From an uncultured Bacteroidaceae bacterium (GTDB lineage: Bacteria; Bacteroidota; Bacteroidia; Bacteroidales; Bacteroidaceae): DNA of 64,000 bases. Location of the stretch: positions 38,978 through 102,977 of the forward strand of contig CAJOCU010000008.1 of NCBI GenBank assembly GCA_905233765.1, in the 5' to 3' direction. The position numbers were made by a program, and so were the translations under genes. How positions within the stretch are numbered: the stretch's first letter is position 1; every line of letters starts with the position of its first letter. Shown here piece after piece: positions 44,761 to 53,512 of this stretch. Under the pieces are notes generated by a model. It was not told where the DNA came from. It was given only the letters and a program-made list of their open reading frames with translations, and did no database searches.

Positions 44761-45566
44761 AGAATGGAAGAAACGATGAGTATTGAGCCCACAATGGCGC
44801 AGTAGATGCCGAAATAGATGAGTTTGCCTTTGCGGACGATGCCAATCATCCATTTGCAGGCCAGGCAGCCACTGACGAACGCTGCCAAGAACCCTACGAG
44901 TAGGGGCACGGTGCCAATCCCGGCGGTCACGGCCTCTGCGCCGCCCTTCATGACTTTCATCACGTCAAGGAGAGCCTCGCCGAGGATGGGTGGAATGACC
45001 ATGAGGAAGCTGAACTGTGCCAGCGTCTCCTTCTTATTACCCAGCAGGAGGCCCGTGGCGATGGTCGAGCCAGAGCGACTGACGCCTGGCAACACGGCAA
45101 TGGCTTGGGCCAGACCGATGATAAAGGCGTCCTTCAGCGACACCTCTTCTTTATGACGTGGCTTTGCGTAGTAGCTGAAGATGAGCAGTGCAGCCGTCAC
45201 CAGCAGGCAGCAACCTACCACGAACAACCTAGCGCCAAAGATCGCTTCTACATAGTCCTTGAAGAAGACGCCGACGATGCCCACAGGAATCATCGAGACG
45301 CCGATGGCCAGCGCATAGCGTTGTTCGGCGTTCAGGGCCCCGTTCCAGCGGAACAGCCCCTTGAAAATCCACACGATTTTCTTCCACAGGATGACCAGCG
45401 TGGCAAACACCGTTGCCACATGAACAGCCACGGTGAATATCAGGTTTGATTCACCATCCACACCGAAGAGGGCGGCAGCAATAGCCAAGTGACCGCTGCT
45501 GGACACGGGAAGGTATTCCGTAAGGCCTTGTAGCAGGCCCATCAATAATGCTTCAAATGTGTTCAT
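44757..45566 (-). CDS. uppP: Undecaprenyl-diphosphatase
   Basis: An inner-membrane phosphatase recycling undecaprenyl pyrophosphate for peptidoglycan and surface glycan synthesis. The 269 residues contain about eight membrane helices. The two BacA/UppP signature motifs are present: the N-terminal [14 protein letters not shown] (about residues 14-27) and [13 protein letters not shown] (about 159-171). Start and stop codons overlap the DUF3098 and truB genes by four bases each, so the three are translationally coupled. Confidence 0.97.
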   Translation of the reverse strand: MNTFEALLMGLLQGLTEYLPVSSSGHLAIAAALFGVDGESNLIFTVAVHVATVFATLVILWKKIVWIFKGLFRWNGALNAEQRYALAIGVSMIPVGIVGVFFKDYVEAIFGARLFVVGCCLLVTAALLIFSYYAKPRHKEEVSLKDAFIIGLAQAIAVLPGVSRSGSTIATGLLLGNKKETLAQFSFLMVIPPILGEALLDVMKVMKGGAEAVTAGIGTVPLLVGFLAAFVSGCLACKWMIGIVRKGKLIYFGIYCAIVGSILIVSSIL

Positions 45567-45781
45567 TGCTTAGGTCTATGCATGATACCATATATGATAA
45601 ATATGAAGCCGAAGAAGGTGACGGCAGGCGCCACCTTCACGCGCAGGGCGCTGAAGATCTCGGGGTTGAACATCTCCTCATTGGAGCCAGCTCCCGACAT
45701 CAGGATGAAGCCGATAATGACGACCGCCATCCCGATGGCTATCAGGATGTAGTTCATGCGGCCAAAAGCGAAATCTTTCAT
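45563..45781 (-). CDS. DUF3098 small membrane protein
   Basis: A 72-residue protein with two transmembrane helices (about residues 11-29 and 48-67), starting [12 protein letters not shown], matching Bacteroidota DUF3098. The function is unknown. It lies between ftsX and uppP, so a role in the envelope or cell division is plausible. Its TGA overlaps the uppP ATG. Confidence 0.92.
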   Translation of the reverse strand: MKDFAFGRMNYILIAIGMAVVIIGFILMSGAGSNEEMFNPEIFSALRVKVAPAVTFFGFIFIIYGIMHRPKQ

Positions 45782-45790
45782 TGTATCTTT

Positions 45791-45836
45791 CTTTAAACTA
45801 TTCTTTAAACTATTCTTTAAACCTTAAACTTTTAAC
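45791..45836. repeat. Tandem 12-base and 7-8-base repeats between ftsX and DUF3098
   Basis: CTTTAAACTATT is repeated perfectly twice and followed by shorter TTTAAAC-type units. The array fills the ftsX-DUF3098 gap. Confidence 0.8.
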
Positions 45837-45840
45837 TCAA

Positions 45841-46713
45841 TCAACGGTACATCTCCGCCTCCTTCATCCGCAGGAAATGGCCCACGCTGAACCATGTGCA
45901 GATGAATGTCAGCAGGAAGCCTGCAACGAGCACGGACGCCGCCATGATCGCAATGATCTGTGGTGTGACGATGGTGGCTACGAAGGCATCCTGTTGAGTC
46001 GCCCAATAGATGCCGCCAAGCAACAATGCATCAGCTATGATGGCAGCGGTGAGGCCTATGCCCAGGCTGCGTTTGATGAACGGCCAACGAATGAAGCCCC
46101 ACGAGGCGCCTACCAGTCGCATCGTGTGGATGGTGAAGCGGCGGGCATAGACACTCAGTCGAACGGTGTTGTTGATGAGTACCACAGAAATAATCATCAG
46201 GAGAAGGGCCAGAGCCGCCAACACGATCGTCACTTGTTGCAGTGTTCGGTTGAGGTTATCGACCAGTTCTCGTTGATACACCACATCTGTCACCTGCCAC
46301 ATGTTTCTCAGTTGCTTGGAGATCCAGATGAGGCTGTCCGTGCAAGCGTAGTCTGCGGCTACCGTCATCTCGATGCTGGCGGTATAGGGGTTCTCGCCTC
46401 CCAGAAATTCCGTGGGGTCTGTGCCCATTCGTTCACTTTCTTCCTTCAGCGCTTGTTCGCTGGAGATAACGGTGGTACTACGGACGTAAGGTTCCATCTG
46501 CAGCCGCAGGGCCAGTGTGTCGGCCTGTGGTGTTTCCACATCGTCGTCGAGGAGGAGCGTGATGGTCAGGTTCTCGCGCACGGATTTCGACAACTCGCGT
46601 GCAGAGAGCCCAAAGAGCACCACCAGCCCCAGCAGGAGCAGCACCAGCGTGGTGGAGATGCAAGATGTGAACCATTGCATCCGCCTAAAAAACATATTCC
46701 TTTTCTTCTTCAT
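45841..46713 (-). CDS. ftsX: Cell-division permease-like protein FtsX
   Basis: The FtsX half of the FtsEX complex, which controls peptidoglycan hydrolases at the septum. The 290 residues have an N-terminal helix (about 19-38), a periplasmic domain (about 40-165), and three C-terminal helices with the FtsX-type stretch FTIHTMRLVGAS (about 208-219). The partner ftsE is not in the window. It follows miaB by 51 bases, a gap containing a GC-rich palindromic repeat. Confidence 0.93.
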   Translation of the reverse strand: MKKKRNMFFRRMQWFTSCISTTLVLLLLGLVVLFGLSARELSKSVRENLTITLLLDDDVETPQADTLALRLQMEPYVRSTTVISSEQALKEESERMGTDPTEFLGGENPYTASIEMTVAADYACTDSLIWISKQLRNMWQVTDVVYQRELVDNLNRTLQQVTIVLAALALLLMIISVVLINNTVRLSVYARRFTIHTMRLVGASWGFIRWPFIKRSLGIGLTAAIIADALLLGGIYWATQQDAFVATIVTPQIIAIMAASVLVAGFLLTFICTWFSVGHFLRMKEAEMYR

Positions 46714-46733
46714 AATTCTGTCTTAATTTTTCG

Positions 46734-46765
46734 CCTTCCCTCTGAGGAGACTGGGAGGGGACCTT
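46734..46765. repeat. GC-rich palindromic repeat, copy D
   Basis: CCTTCCCTCTGAGGAG is followed by ACTGGGAGGGG and ACC, a diverged copy of the palindrome family. It lies between miaB and ftsX and touches the miaB stop codon. Confidence 0.55.
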
Positions 46766-48066
46766 TACTCTTCATTGCCTTTCAGCGTCGCAGAGCTACT
46801 GCTGGTGATCTTCACCATAACGCGGTCGCCGATGTGGTGTCTTCCGCGGTCGAAGACCACGACACGGTTCTGTTCCGTGCGTCCGAAGAGTTGGTCTCGG
46901 CTGCGTTTGCTGGTACCTTCCACCAGCACTTCTACCACCTTTCCCACTTGCGCTGCATTGCGCTCGGCCGACATCTCGTTTTGCAGGGCAATGAGCTCGT
47001 TCAGGCGGCGTATCTTCACCTCCTCGGGGACATCGTCGGGCAAATGTTTCGAGGCATAGGTGCCGGGACGCTCGCTATATTTGAACATGAAGGCCGAGTC
47101 ATAGCCCACCTCACGCATCAGCGACAGTGACAGCTGGTGGTCCTCCTCCGTCTCGCCGCAGTAGCCCACGAAGATGTCGGTGGAGAGTCCGCAGTCGGGG
47201 ATGATGCGGCGGATGGCCGCCACACGGTCCATATACCATTCGCGTGTATATTTGCGGTTCATGCGTTGCAGCACGGCATCCGACCCGCTTTGCACGGGCA
47301 GGTGGATGTGCTTGCAGACATTCGGCATCTCTGCAATCACCTGCAATGTCTCATCACTCATGTCCTTCGGGTGGCTCGTGGTGAACCGCACCCGCATCTC
47401 CGGAACTTCGAGCGCACAGCGTTTCAACAGATTCGCAAAATTTGTTGAAGCGCTGTCGTATGAGTTCACATTCTGCCCCAGCAGCGTCACCTCCTTAAAG
47501 CCGCGATCGCGCAGGTCGCGCACCTCCCGTAGGATACTTTCCACATCCCGGCTGCGCTCGCGGCCACGGGTGTAGGGTACAATGCAGTAGTGGCAGAAGT
47601 TGTTGCAGCCACGCATAATGCTCACGAAGCCGCCGATGTGGTTCGCGTGCAGGCGCTGTGGCACCACATCGCGGTATGTTTCTGTCATCGACAGCTCCAC
47701 GTTGATGGCTTTGTGTCCCAGTTCCACCTGGGCTATCAAGTCGGGCAGCGCCATGTACGAGTCCGGGCCGCAGACGAGGTCTGCACCGTACTGCTCCGAA
47801 AGCTCTCCCTTCACGCGCTCGGCCATGCAGCCCAACACGCCAATAATGAGTGTCCTACGGCGTTTGATGCTTCGCAGGAACTCCAGACGCGACAGGATCT
47901 TCTGCTCTGCGTTGTCGCGCACCGAGCACGTGTTGAGGAACACCGCATCCGCCTCGTCTATTTTTTCTGTCACCTCATAGCCAGCCATCTGCATGACCGA
48001 TGCCACCACTTCGGAGTCAGCCACGTTCATCTGGCAGCCATAGGTCTCTATCAACAATTTCTTCAT
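46765..48066 (-). CDS. miaB: tRNA-2-methylthio-N6-dimethylallyladenosine synthase
   Basis: A radical-SAM methylthiotransferase modifying A37 of tRNAs. The 433-residue protein has the UPF0004 domain with its three cluster cysteines (YGCQMN, NTCSVRD, GCMAER). The radical-SAM motif CNNFCHYC lies at about residues 154-161 and is followed by IVPYTRGRERSR. The C-terminal TRAM domain covers about 370-430. A -7 box lies eight bases before the ATG. It heads a run through ftsX, DUF3098, uppP, truB, queA and folK to the M16 gene, including three tRNA-modification genes. Confidence 0.97.
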   Translation of the reverse strand: MKKLLIETYGCQMNVADSEVVASVMQMAGYEVTEKIDEADAVFLNTCSVRDNAEQKILSRLEFLRSIKRRRTLIIGVLGCMAERVKGELSEQYGADLVCGPDSYMALPDLIAQVELGHKAINVELSMTETYRDVVPQRLHANHIGGFVSIMRGCNNFCHYCIVPYTRGRERSRDVESILREVRDLRDRGFKEVTLLGQNVNSYDSASTNFANLLKRCALEVPEMRVRFTTSHPKDMSDETLQVIAEMPNVCKHIHLPVQSGSDAVLQRMNRKYTREWYMDRVAAIRRIIPDCGLSTDIFVGYCGETEEDHQLSLSLMREVGYDSAFMFKYSERPGTYASKHLPDDVPEEVKIRRLNELIALQNEMSAERNAAQVGKVVEVLVEGTSKRSRDQLFGRTEQNRVVVFDRGRHHIGDRVMVKITSSSSATLKGNEE

Positions 48067-48074
48067 TTCGGGTG

Positions 48075-48082
48075 CAAAGATA
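48075..48082 (-). promoter_or_regulatory. -7 box for the miaB operon
   Basis: TATCTTTG on the minus strand lies eight bases before the ATG, again predicting a very short leader. Confidence 0.65.
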
Positions 48083-48140
48083 CAACCTCAGAAAGCCGAT
48101 GTCAAGTAAAATCCTTAAAACTTTGCCCGTGAAACGCAAA

Positions 48141-48175
48141 AACTTTCAACTTTAAACTTTAAACTATAAACTTTT
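48141..48175. repeat. Heptanucleotide array upstream of the tyrS promoter
   Basis: Five 7-base units (AACTTTC, AACTTTA twice and variants) end three bases before the -7 box of tyrS, so here the array covers the -33 region and not the leader. Confidence 0.8.
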
Positions 48176-48178
48176 CCG

Positions 48179-48186
48179 TACCTTTG
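48179..48186 (+). promoter_or_regulatory. -7 box for tyrS
   Basis: TACCTTTG matches the consensus; the ATG is 46 bases downstream, after a further AT-rich quasi-repeat (48195-48230). Confidence 0.7.
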
Positions 48187-48232
48187 CCGCGCAAATAGTA
48201 AACCGTAAATAGTCAAATCGTAAATTAAAACG

Positions 48233-49534
48233 ATGAATTTCGTACAAGAACTCACTTGGCGTGGCATGGTCCACCAGATGATGCCCGGCACCGAAGAACT
48301 CCTCGAGAAAGAACAAGTAACGGCCTACGTGGGCATCGACCCCACTGCCGACAGTCTCCATATTGGTCACCTCTGTGGCGTCATGATGCTGCGCCATCTG
48401 CAGCGTTGCGGCCACAAGCCCATCGCTCTCTTGGGTGGTGCCACCGGCATGATCGGCGACCCCAGCGGCAAGAGCCAGGAGCGTAACCTGCTCGACGAAG
48501 AGACGCTGCGCCACAACGTGGCTTGCATCCGCGAGCAACTGGCACGCTTCCTAGATTTCGACTCCGATGCGCCCAATGCCGCCGAACTCGTCAACAACTA
48601 CGATTGGATGAAGGATTTTACCTTCCTCTCTTTTGCTCGTGACATTGGTAAGTGCATCACCGTCAACTACATGATGGCCAAGGACAGCGTGAAGCGCCGT
48701 CTGAATGGTGAATTCCAGGAGGGCATGTCCTTTACCGAGTTCACCTACCAGCTCCTGCAGGGCTACGACTTCCTGCACCTCTATGAGACCAAGGGCTGCA
48801 AGCTCCAGATGGGTGGCAGCGACCAGTGGGGCAATATCACCACCGGCACAGAGCTCATCCGCCGTAAGCTGGGTGCCGAGAACGAGGCCTACGCCCTTAC
48901 CTGTCCCCTCATCACCAAGGCCGACGGCAAGAAGTTCGGTAAGACCGAGCAGGGCAACATCTGGCTCGACCGCAACCGCACTACACCTTATGTCTTCTAT
49001 CAGTTCTGGCTCAATGTGGGCGACGAGGAAGCAGAGCGCTACATCAAGATTTTCACTTCGTTGGACAAGGAGACCATCGATGCCCTCATCGAAGAGCACC
49101 GTCAGGATCCGGGTCGTCGTGTGCTGCAGAAGCGCTTGGCCGAGGAAGTCACCACGATGGTACATGGTCGTGAGGACTACGAGTTAGCCCTCGAAGCCTC
49201 CAACATCCTCTTCGGCAAGGCTACGAAAGAGAGCCTGGTGAAGCTCGACGAACAAACGCTGCTCGATGTCTTCAGCGGCGTGCCTCACTTCACCATCAGC
49301 CGCAGCCTCCTCGAAGGCGAAGGCATCAAGGCCGTGGATCTGATGGCGGTGGAGACCGAGTGTTTCCCCAGCAAGGGTGAGATGCGTAAGATGGCGCAGG
49401 GCGGCGGCGTGAGCCTCAACAAGGAGAAGCTCGCTGCCTTCGACCAGCCCGTCACCACTGCCGACCTCATCGACGGTCGCTACCTGCTTGTCCAAAAGGG
49501 CAAGAAGAACTATTATCTGTTGATTGCAGAGTAA
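48233..49534 (+). CDS. tyrS: Tyrosyl-tRNA synthetase
   Basis: A class I synthetase. The 433 residues show [16 protein letters not shown] with the HIGH motif (about residues 31-46), [13 protein letters not shown], the tyrosine-binding [26 protein letters not shown] region, and KFGKTEQG as the KMSKS loop (about 238-245). A C-terminal S4 RNA-binding domain covers about 365-430. The TAA shares one base with the ATG of the GH3 gene (TAATG), so the two are co-transcribed and probably coupled. Confidence 0.97.
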   Translation: MNFVQELTWRGMVHQMMPGTEELLEKEQVTAYVGIDPTADSLHIGHLCGVMMLRHLQRCGHKPIALLGGATGMIGDPSGKSQERNLLDEETLRHNVACIREQLARFLDFDSDAPNAAELVNNYDWMKDFTFLSFARDIGKCITVNYMMAKDSVKRRLNGEFQEGMSFTEFTYQLLQGYDFLHLYETKGCKLQMGGSDQWGNITTGTELIRRKLGAENEAYALTCPLITKADGKKFGKTEQGNIWLDRNRTTPYVFYQFWLNVGDEEAERYIKIFTSLDKETIDALIEEHRQDPGRRVLQKRLAEEVTTMVHGREDYELALEASNILFGKATKESLVKLDEQTLLDVFSGVPHFTISRSLLEGEGIKAVDLMAVETECFPSKGEMRKMAQGGGVSLNKEKLAAFDQPVTTADLIDGRYLLVQKGKKNYYLLIAE

Positions 49535-52140
49535 TGAAAAGGAAACCTAAAATCATATTGACAGCGATTCTGACACTCCTGTCGCTTGCTGTGCAAGCGC
49601 AGGAAAGTGTGCCAGAACGCGTCAATACGATTTTAGGTGCTATGTCCCCCTCGCAGAAGGTGAATCAGCTCACGGGCAAGACGCTCTTCGCGATGGCCGA
49701 CGACGAGGTGCTGGGCATCCCCGGCTGGCTGATGTCCGACGGCCCTCATGGCGTGCATCGCGAGGGCTATACCTCTTTCCCTACCGGCATCGCGATGGCC
49801 GCACTATGGGACCGCGACCTGCTCATGCGTCTCGGCCATGCGATGGGCGAGGAGTTCTGGGCGGCCGGTCAGCATGTGGCCCTCGCACCCTGCATCGACC
49901 TCTGTCTGGACCCGCGTGGCGGACGCACCGCCGAGAGTGCCGGCGAGGACCCTTATATGAGCGGTCAAATCGGCAAATATATCGTCCGCGGCATCCAGTC
50001 GATGCCCGTCATGGCCTGCCTCAAGCACTTCGAGATCGAGGGCAAGCAAGCCTACCGCAAGACCTGCGATGAAATCATCGCCGAGCGCGACCTGATGGGC
50101 TTCTTCGGCATCAATTTCCGCACAGCCCTGCAGGGGGGTGTGCCTTTGAGTATGATGTCCAGCTACAACCTTGTCAATGGCGTGCAGGCTGCCGCCAACC
50201 GCCATCTCCTCACCGACATCGTTCGTACGCGTTGGGGCTACCCCTTCACCGTCATCTCCGACTGGGGCGGTGTCAAGGACGGCCCCGCTTCGCTCATCGG
50301 CGGCACGGATGTCTGCATGGGTTCCGTGCATTATAAGAACCAGTTGCCAACAGCTTTGGACGACGGAACAATCACGGAGGCGAACCTCGACACCGCCGTT
50401 ACGCGCGTTCTCTTGACCAAGTACGCCCTGGGGTGCATGGATTGGCAGCCCGCCTGTGCCACCCCCGCTGCTTTGGTGGACAATGCTGAGCACCGCGCCC
50501 TCTGTCGCGAGGCGTCAGCCAAGGCCGTTGTCCTCCTTCGCAACGAAGGCCGTCTTTTGCCGCTCGATGCAACCGCTCGGCAGAACATCGTCGTCATCGG
50601 TCCCAACACAGAAGGCGAGAACCTCAACTGCTTCGGCAGCAGCGAGACACAGCCCTCCTACTCCGTTAGCGTGCTCGCAGGCATCCGTGCCGTAGTGCCC
50701 ACAGCCGCCTATGTCCAAGGTTGTGCCATCAGCGGCGACGACACCTCCGGCTTCGCCGAGGCTGAGGCTGCTGCACGTGCTGCTGATATTGTCATCTTCG
50801 CCGGCGGCCTCGACAAGTCGCTCGAGGGCGAAAGCATCATCGGCGTACAAGTTCAGGATCGTGAGAGCACGGCCCTGCCCGCCATCCAGCAGCAGCTCAT
50901 CCGCCGCCTCGCTGCCGCCAATCCCCATCTGGTCGTGGTGCTGCAGAGCGGTGGCATCGTCTCGCTGGCTGACTGCATTGCTGACATCCCCGCCCTCGTC
51001 TATTCCTTCTATAGCGGTCAGGAAGCCGGCAACGGCATCGCCGATGTCCTCTTCGGCACCGTCAACCCCGCAGGGCGCCTGCCTATGACGATGCCCGCGA
51101 GCGATGAGCAGTTGCCAGAGTGGAACGACACCTACTTCACCGATGACTGGGGCGGCGGCTACCGTTGGTTCGACCGCAAGAACCTGACGCCGCAGTACCC
51201 TTTCGGCTTCGGCCTCAGCTATACGACTTTCGCCTACAGCAACCTGCAACTGAGTGCGAGTGCCATTCCTGCTGGTAGCCCTGTCACCGTCACCGTGGAT
51301 ATCACCAATACTGGCGACCGCGATGGCGAGGAAGTCGCTCAGCTCTACCTCTCCAGGAAGGATGCGGATGCCTCGCTGCCTGTGAAGGAGCTGCGAGGCT
51401 TTGAGCGCATTGCCATCCCAGCGGGGCAGACGCGCACCGTCACCTTCACGCTCACGGCAGAGGATTTCTATGTCTGGAACCTTCAAACAGAAACTTATGA
51501 AGCGCCTGCGGGAAGCTACGAGGTCCGCGTTGGCGGCTCTTCCGACAATCTCCCGCTTTCGGCTTCCCTGACCCTTTCGGCAGACGAAGTCCGCCCCGAT
51601 TTAGTCGTAACGCAGCTCTTCACCTCCCCCCGCTATCCTCGTGTGGGTGATGAAATCTTCTTCTACGCCTATGTGAAGAACCAAGGCAATGCTCCGGCAC
51701 CGCTATGGGCGTTGAATATCGATGCGCCCGACGAGTCAAATGTTGCCCTGGGCATTAACATTGATCAGAAGCGTAGCCCCCTGACCCAGCATGAAGTCCT
51801 GCAACCCGGGCAGGGCACCTTGATCTTCTGTAATCTCGGTTCCTGGAAACCAGCAGCGGCAGGATCCTATGACATCTTGGCAACCCTCGTTCAACTCGAT
51901 GGGACACAGGAGTGGAATGCCGATAACGATTCTGCCTCGTTCCCCATTCATGTCTATGCAGAAGGAGAGAACTTTGTCGATGGAATCGGAGTTCTCGCCC
52001 CTGAACCCACTCATGATGATGGGGCGCTGGCTGGTACGGTGTATGACTTAAGTGGACGTAGGATCGCAAAGAGCCAATGGTTGAATGGTTCATTGCGCAA
52101 GGGCGTCTATGTCATTCAGGGGCGCAAAGTGCTGCGATAA
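49534..52140 (+). CDS. Secreted glycoside hydrolase family 3 with type IX sorting domain
   Basis: An 868-residue exported enzyme, probably a beta-glucosidase or beta-xylosidase. The signal peptide is 1-23. The GH3 N-terminal domain (about 40-300) has PCIDLCLDPRGGRTAESAGED, KHFEIEG and the nucleophile Asp in TVISDWGG (about 249). The GH3 C-terminal domain (about 330-560) and an FN3-like domain (about 575-690) follow. An extra CARDB-like domain (about 690-810) precedes the C-terminal sorting domain (VYDLSGRRIAK, GVYVIQGRKVLR). Substrate specificity is not readable. The ATG overlaps the tyrS stop codon, an odd pairing of housekeeping and secreted genes. The last codons form one arm of an inverted duplication. 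Confidence 0.92.
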   Translation: MKRKPKIILTAILTLLSLAVQAQESVPERVNTILGAMSPSQKVNQLTGKTLFAMADDEVLGIPGWLMSDGPHGVHREGYTSFPTGIAMAALWDRDLLMRLGHAMGEEFWAAGQHVALAPCIDLCLDPRGGRTAESAGEDPYMSGQIGKYIVRGIQSMPVMACLKHFEIEGKQAYRKTCDEIIAERDLMGFFGINFRTALQGGVPLSMMSSYNLVNGVQAAANRHLLTDIVRTRWGYPFTVISDWGGVKDGPASLIGGTDVCMGSVHYKNQLPTALDDGTITEANLDTAVTRVLLTKYALGCMDWQPACATPAALVDNAEHRALCREASAKAVVLLRNEGRLLPLDATARQNIVVIGPNTEGENLNCFGSSETQPSYSVSVLAGIRAVVPTAAYVQGCAISGDDTSGFAEAEAAARAADIVIFAGGLDKSLEGESIIGVQVQDRESTALPAIQQQLIRRLAAANPHLVVVLQSGGIVSLADCIADIPALVYSFYSGQEAGNGIADVLFGTVNPAGRLPMTMPASDEQLPEWNDTYFTDDWGGGYRWFDRKNLTPQYPFGFGLSYTTFAYSNLQLSASAIPAGSPVTVTVDITNTGDRDGEEVAQLYLSRKDADASLPVKELRGFERIAIPAGQTRTVTFTLTAEDFYVWNLQTETYEAPAGSYEVRVGGSSDNLPLSASLTLSADEVRPDLVVTQLFTSPRYPRVGDEIFFYAYVKNQGNAPAPLWALNIDAPDESNVALGINIDQKRSPLTQHEVLQPGQGTLIFCNLGSWKPAAAGSYDILATLVQLDGTQEWNADNDSASFPIHVYAEGENFVDGIGVLAPEPTHDDGALAGTVYDLSGRRIAKSQWLNGSLRKGVYVIQGRKVLR

Positions 52141-52283
52141 AAGCATTTTCGCCAACCTTCATCATTTCTGGCTTAAGTGTTTGATTGTTATAAGTTTGTT
52201 TTCAGATAATTCTTTGGAATCAAGTGTCTTAGACCAGAAATGATGAAGGTTGGCGGAACTCCCTTTCTTTTATCGCAGCGCTT
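52127..52283. repeat. Inverted duplication spanning the GH3 stop codon
   Basis: An inner perfect 22-bp arm pair (52150-52171 and 52234-52255) and an outer 17-bp arm pair (52127-52143 and 52267-52283, one T/G mismatch) enclose a 62-base centre. The left outer arm is the last codons and stop of the GH3 gene. No transposase was seen. Confidence 0.85.
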
Positions 52284-52356
52284 CCTGGGTGGACAAAAAA
52301 GTGGGGCGAGGTGAAAATATTTGGGGTTTTGTGCGGTGTGATTGGAAAATATTGTT

Positions 52357-52364
52357 TACCTTTG
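52357..52364 (+). promoter_or_regulatory. -7 box for tRNA-Gln and probably the porP operon
   Basis: TACCTTTG lies 30 bases upstream of the mature tRNA. No separate -7 box was found before porP. Confidence 0.65.
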
Positions 52365-52394
52365 CCGCGCTTTTGGCAACAAAGGCCTTGGGAT

Positions 52395-52465
52395 TGGGAT
52401 ATGGTGTAATGGTAACACAACAGGTTTTGGTTCTGTTTTTCCTGGTTCGAATCCGGGTATCCCAA
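52395..52465 (+). tRNA. tRNA-Gln (anticodon TTG)
   Basis: A 71-base cloverleaf with acceptor stem TGGGATA/TATCCCA, a three-base D stem (GTG/CAC), anticodon stem ACAGG/TCTGT with loop TTTTGGT, and T stem CCTGG/CCGGG with loop TTCGAAT. The anticodon TTG reads CAA/CAG. The discriminator base is A and CCA is not encoded. It lies 50 bases before the porP start on the same strand. Confidence 0.95.
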
Positions 52466-52473
52466 CAGTGAAA

Positions 52474-52508
52474 GTTGATAGTCGATAGTTGAGAGTTGAT
52501 AGTAGAAA
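52474..52508. repeat. Heptanucleotide array between tRNA-Gln and porP
   Basis: Five 7-base units (GTTGATA, GTCGATA and variants) lie between the tRNA and the porP start. The last unit runs into AAAGGA, a possible weak ribosome-binding site. Confidence 0.8.
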
Positions 52509-52515
52509 GGAATTC

Positions 52516-53457
52516 TTGAGAAGACTTCGTCTCTTTCTTTTCGTATTCTTGGGGACTTGTGCCAGTGTGCACGCCCAGTATGATGCTGCGTTCAATCACT
52601 ATTGGGCGCTGCAATCGTTTTATAATCCGGCTGCATCAGGCCTGAAAGGACAGATTGATGTGCAGGGAGGATACGCCATGCAGATGTTGGGCTACGAGCA
52701 CGCTCCTGCGACGATGATCATCACTGCCGACCTGCCTCTGTGGTTTCTCGGTCCGGCTCACGGTGTAGGTGCGGGTTTCGTGAACGATAAGATAGGTCTG
52801 TTCACGCATAAGAAATTCTATATTCAATATGCATATCACCAAAAACTGTGGGGAGGCCGCCTGAGTGCGGGCGTTCGTGCAGCGTTGTTGGCGGAGTCGT
52901 TCGACGGCTCTGGGGTGGATGTTGAAGAGACGGGTGACCAGGCCTTCCCGACGGCTGAAGCCAACGGTACTGCGTTCGATCTCGATGCGGGTATCCGCTA
53001 CGACGGGCGCCGGTGGTATGCGGGCTTCTCGGTGATGCACACACTGGCCCCAATGGTGTCGCTGGGTGACACGAAAGTGAATGAATATGAAGTGCCTCAA
53101 GTGTTTTATTTGACAGGTGGATACAATATTCCATTCAGAAATCCGTTATTCTCTATGCAGACGTCGGCCATCGTGCGCACCGACTTGACCGCCTGGCGAG
53201 GCGATATCACGGCACGATTGCATTACCACGGTCCTAAGGGAAAGTTCTATGCGGGTGTGGGTTACAGCCCCACCATTTCGGCCTCGGTGTTCATTGGCGG
53301 CGACCTGCACGGTATCCAGTTGGGCTACTGCTACGAGATCTACACCGGCGGCGTCGGCGCCCTCCAGGGAACGCACGAGATCAGCCTCGGCTACACCACG
53401 AACCTGGACCTGTTCAAGAAAGGCAAGAACAAGCACCAAAGCGTGAGGATCCTGTAG
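52516..53457 (+). CDS. porP: PorP/SprF family type IX secretion membrane protein
   Basis: An outer-membrane beta-barrel associated with the type IX secretion machinery and located directly before gldK, as in other Bacteroidota. The mature protein starts QYDAAFNHYWALQSFYNPAASG, a typical PorP/SprF opening, and continues as alternating strands. No ATG precedes the signal peptide in this frame. The likely start is TTG 52516, giving a 313-residue protein beginning RRLRLFLFVFLG, with AAAGGA seven bases upstream. TTG 52489 is in frame but lies inside the heptanucleotide array. It is the first protein gene of the secretion operon. Confidence 0.85.
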   Translation: MRRLRLFLFVFLGTCASVHAQYDAAFNHYWALQSFYNPAASGLKGQIDVQGGYAMQMLGYEHAPATMIITADLPLWFLGPAHGVGAGFVNDKIGLFTHKKFYIQYAYHQKLWGGRLSAGVRAALLAESFDGSGVDVEETGDQAFPTAEANGTAFDLDAGIRYDGRRWYAGFSVMHTLAPMVSLGDTKVNEYEVPQVFYLTGGYNIPFRNPLFSMQTSAIVRTDLTAWRGDITARLHYHGPKGKFYAGVGYSPTISASVFIGGDLHGIQLGYCYEIYTGGVGALQGTHEISLGYTTNLDLFKKGKNKHQSVRIL

Positions 53458-53512
53458 AGGACCCATCCCCGAAGCAAAGAGTAAGAATCAATCATTGAAT
53501 AGATAATCCATC

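Noticed and set aside
44761..44853. 31-codon extension of truB
   Set aside because: It overlaps uppP, has no TruB similarity, and the ATGA overlap at 44757-44760 is the usual coupling arrangement.
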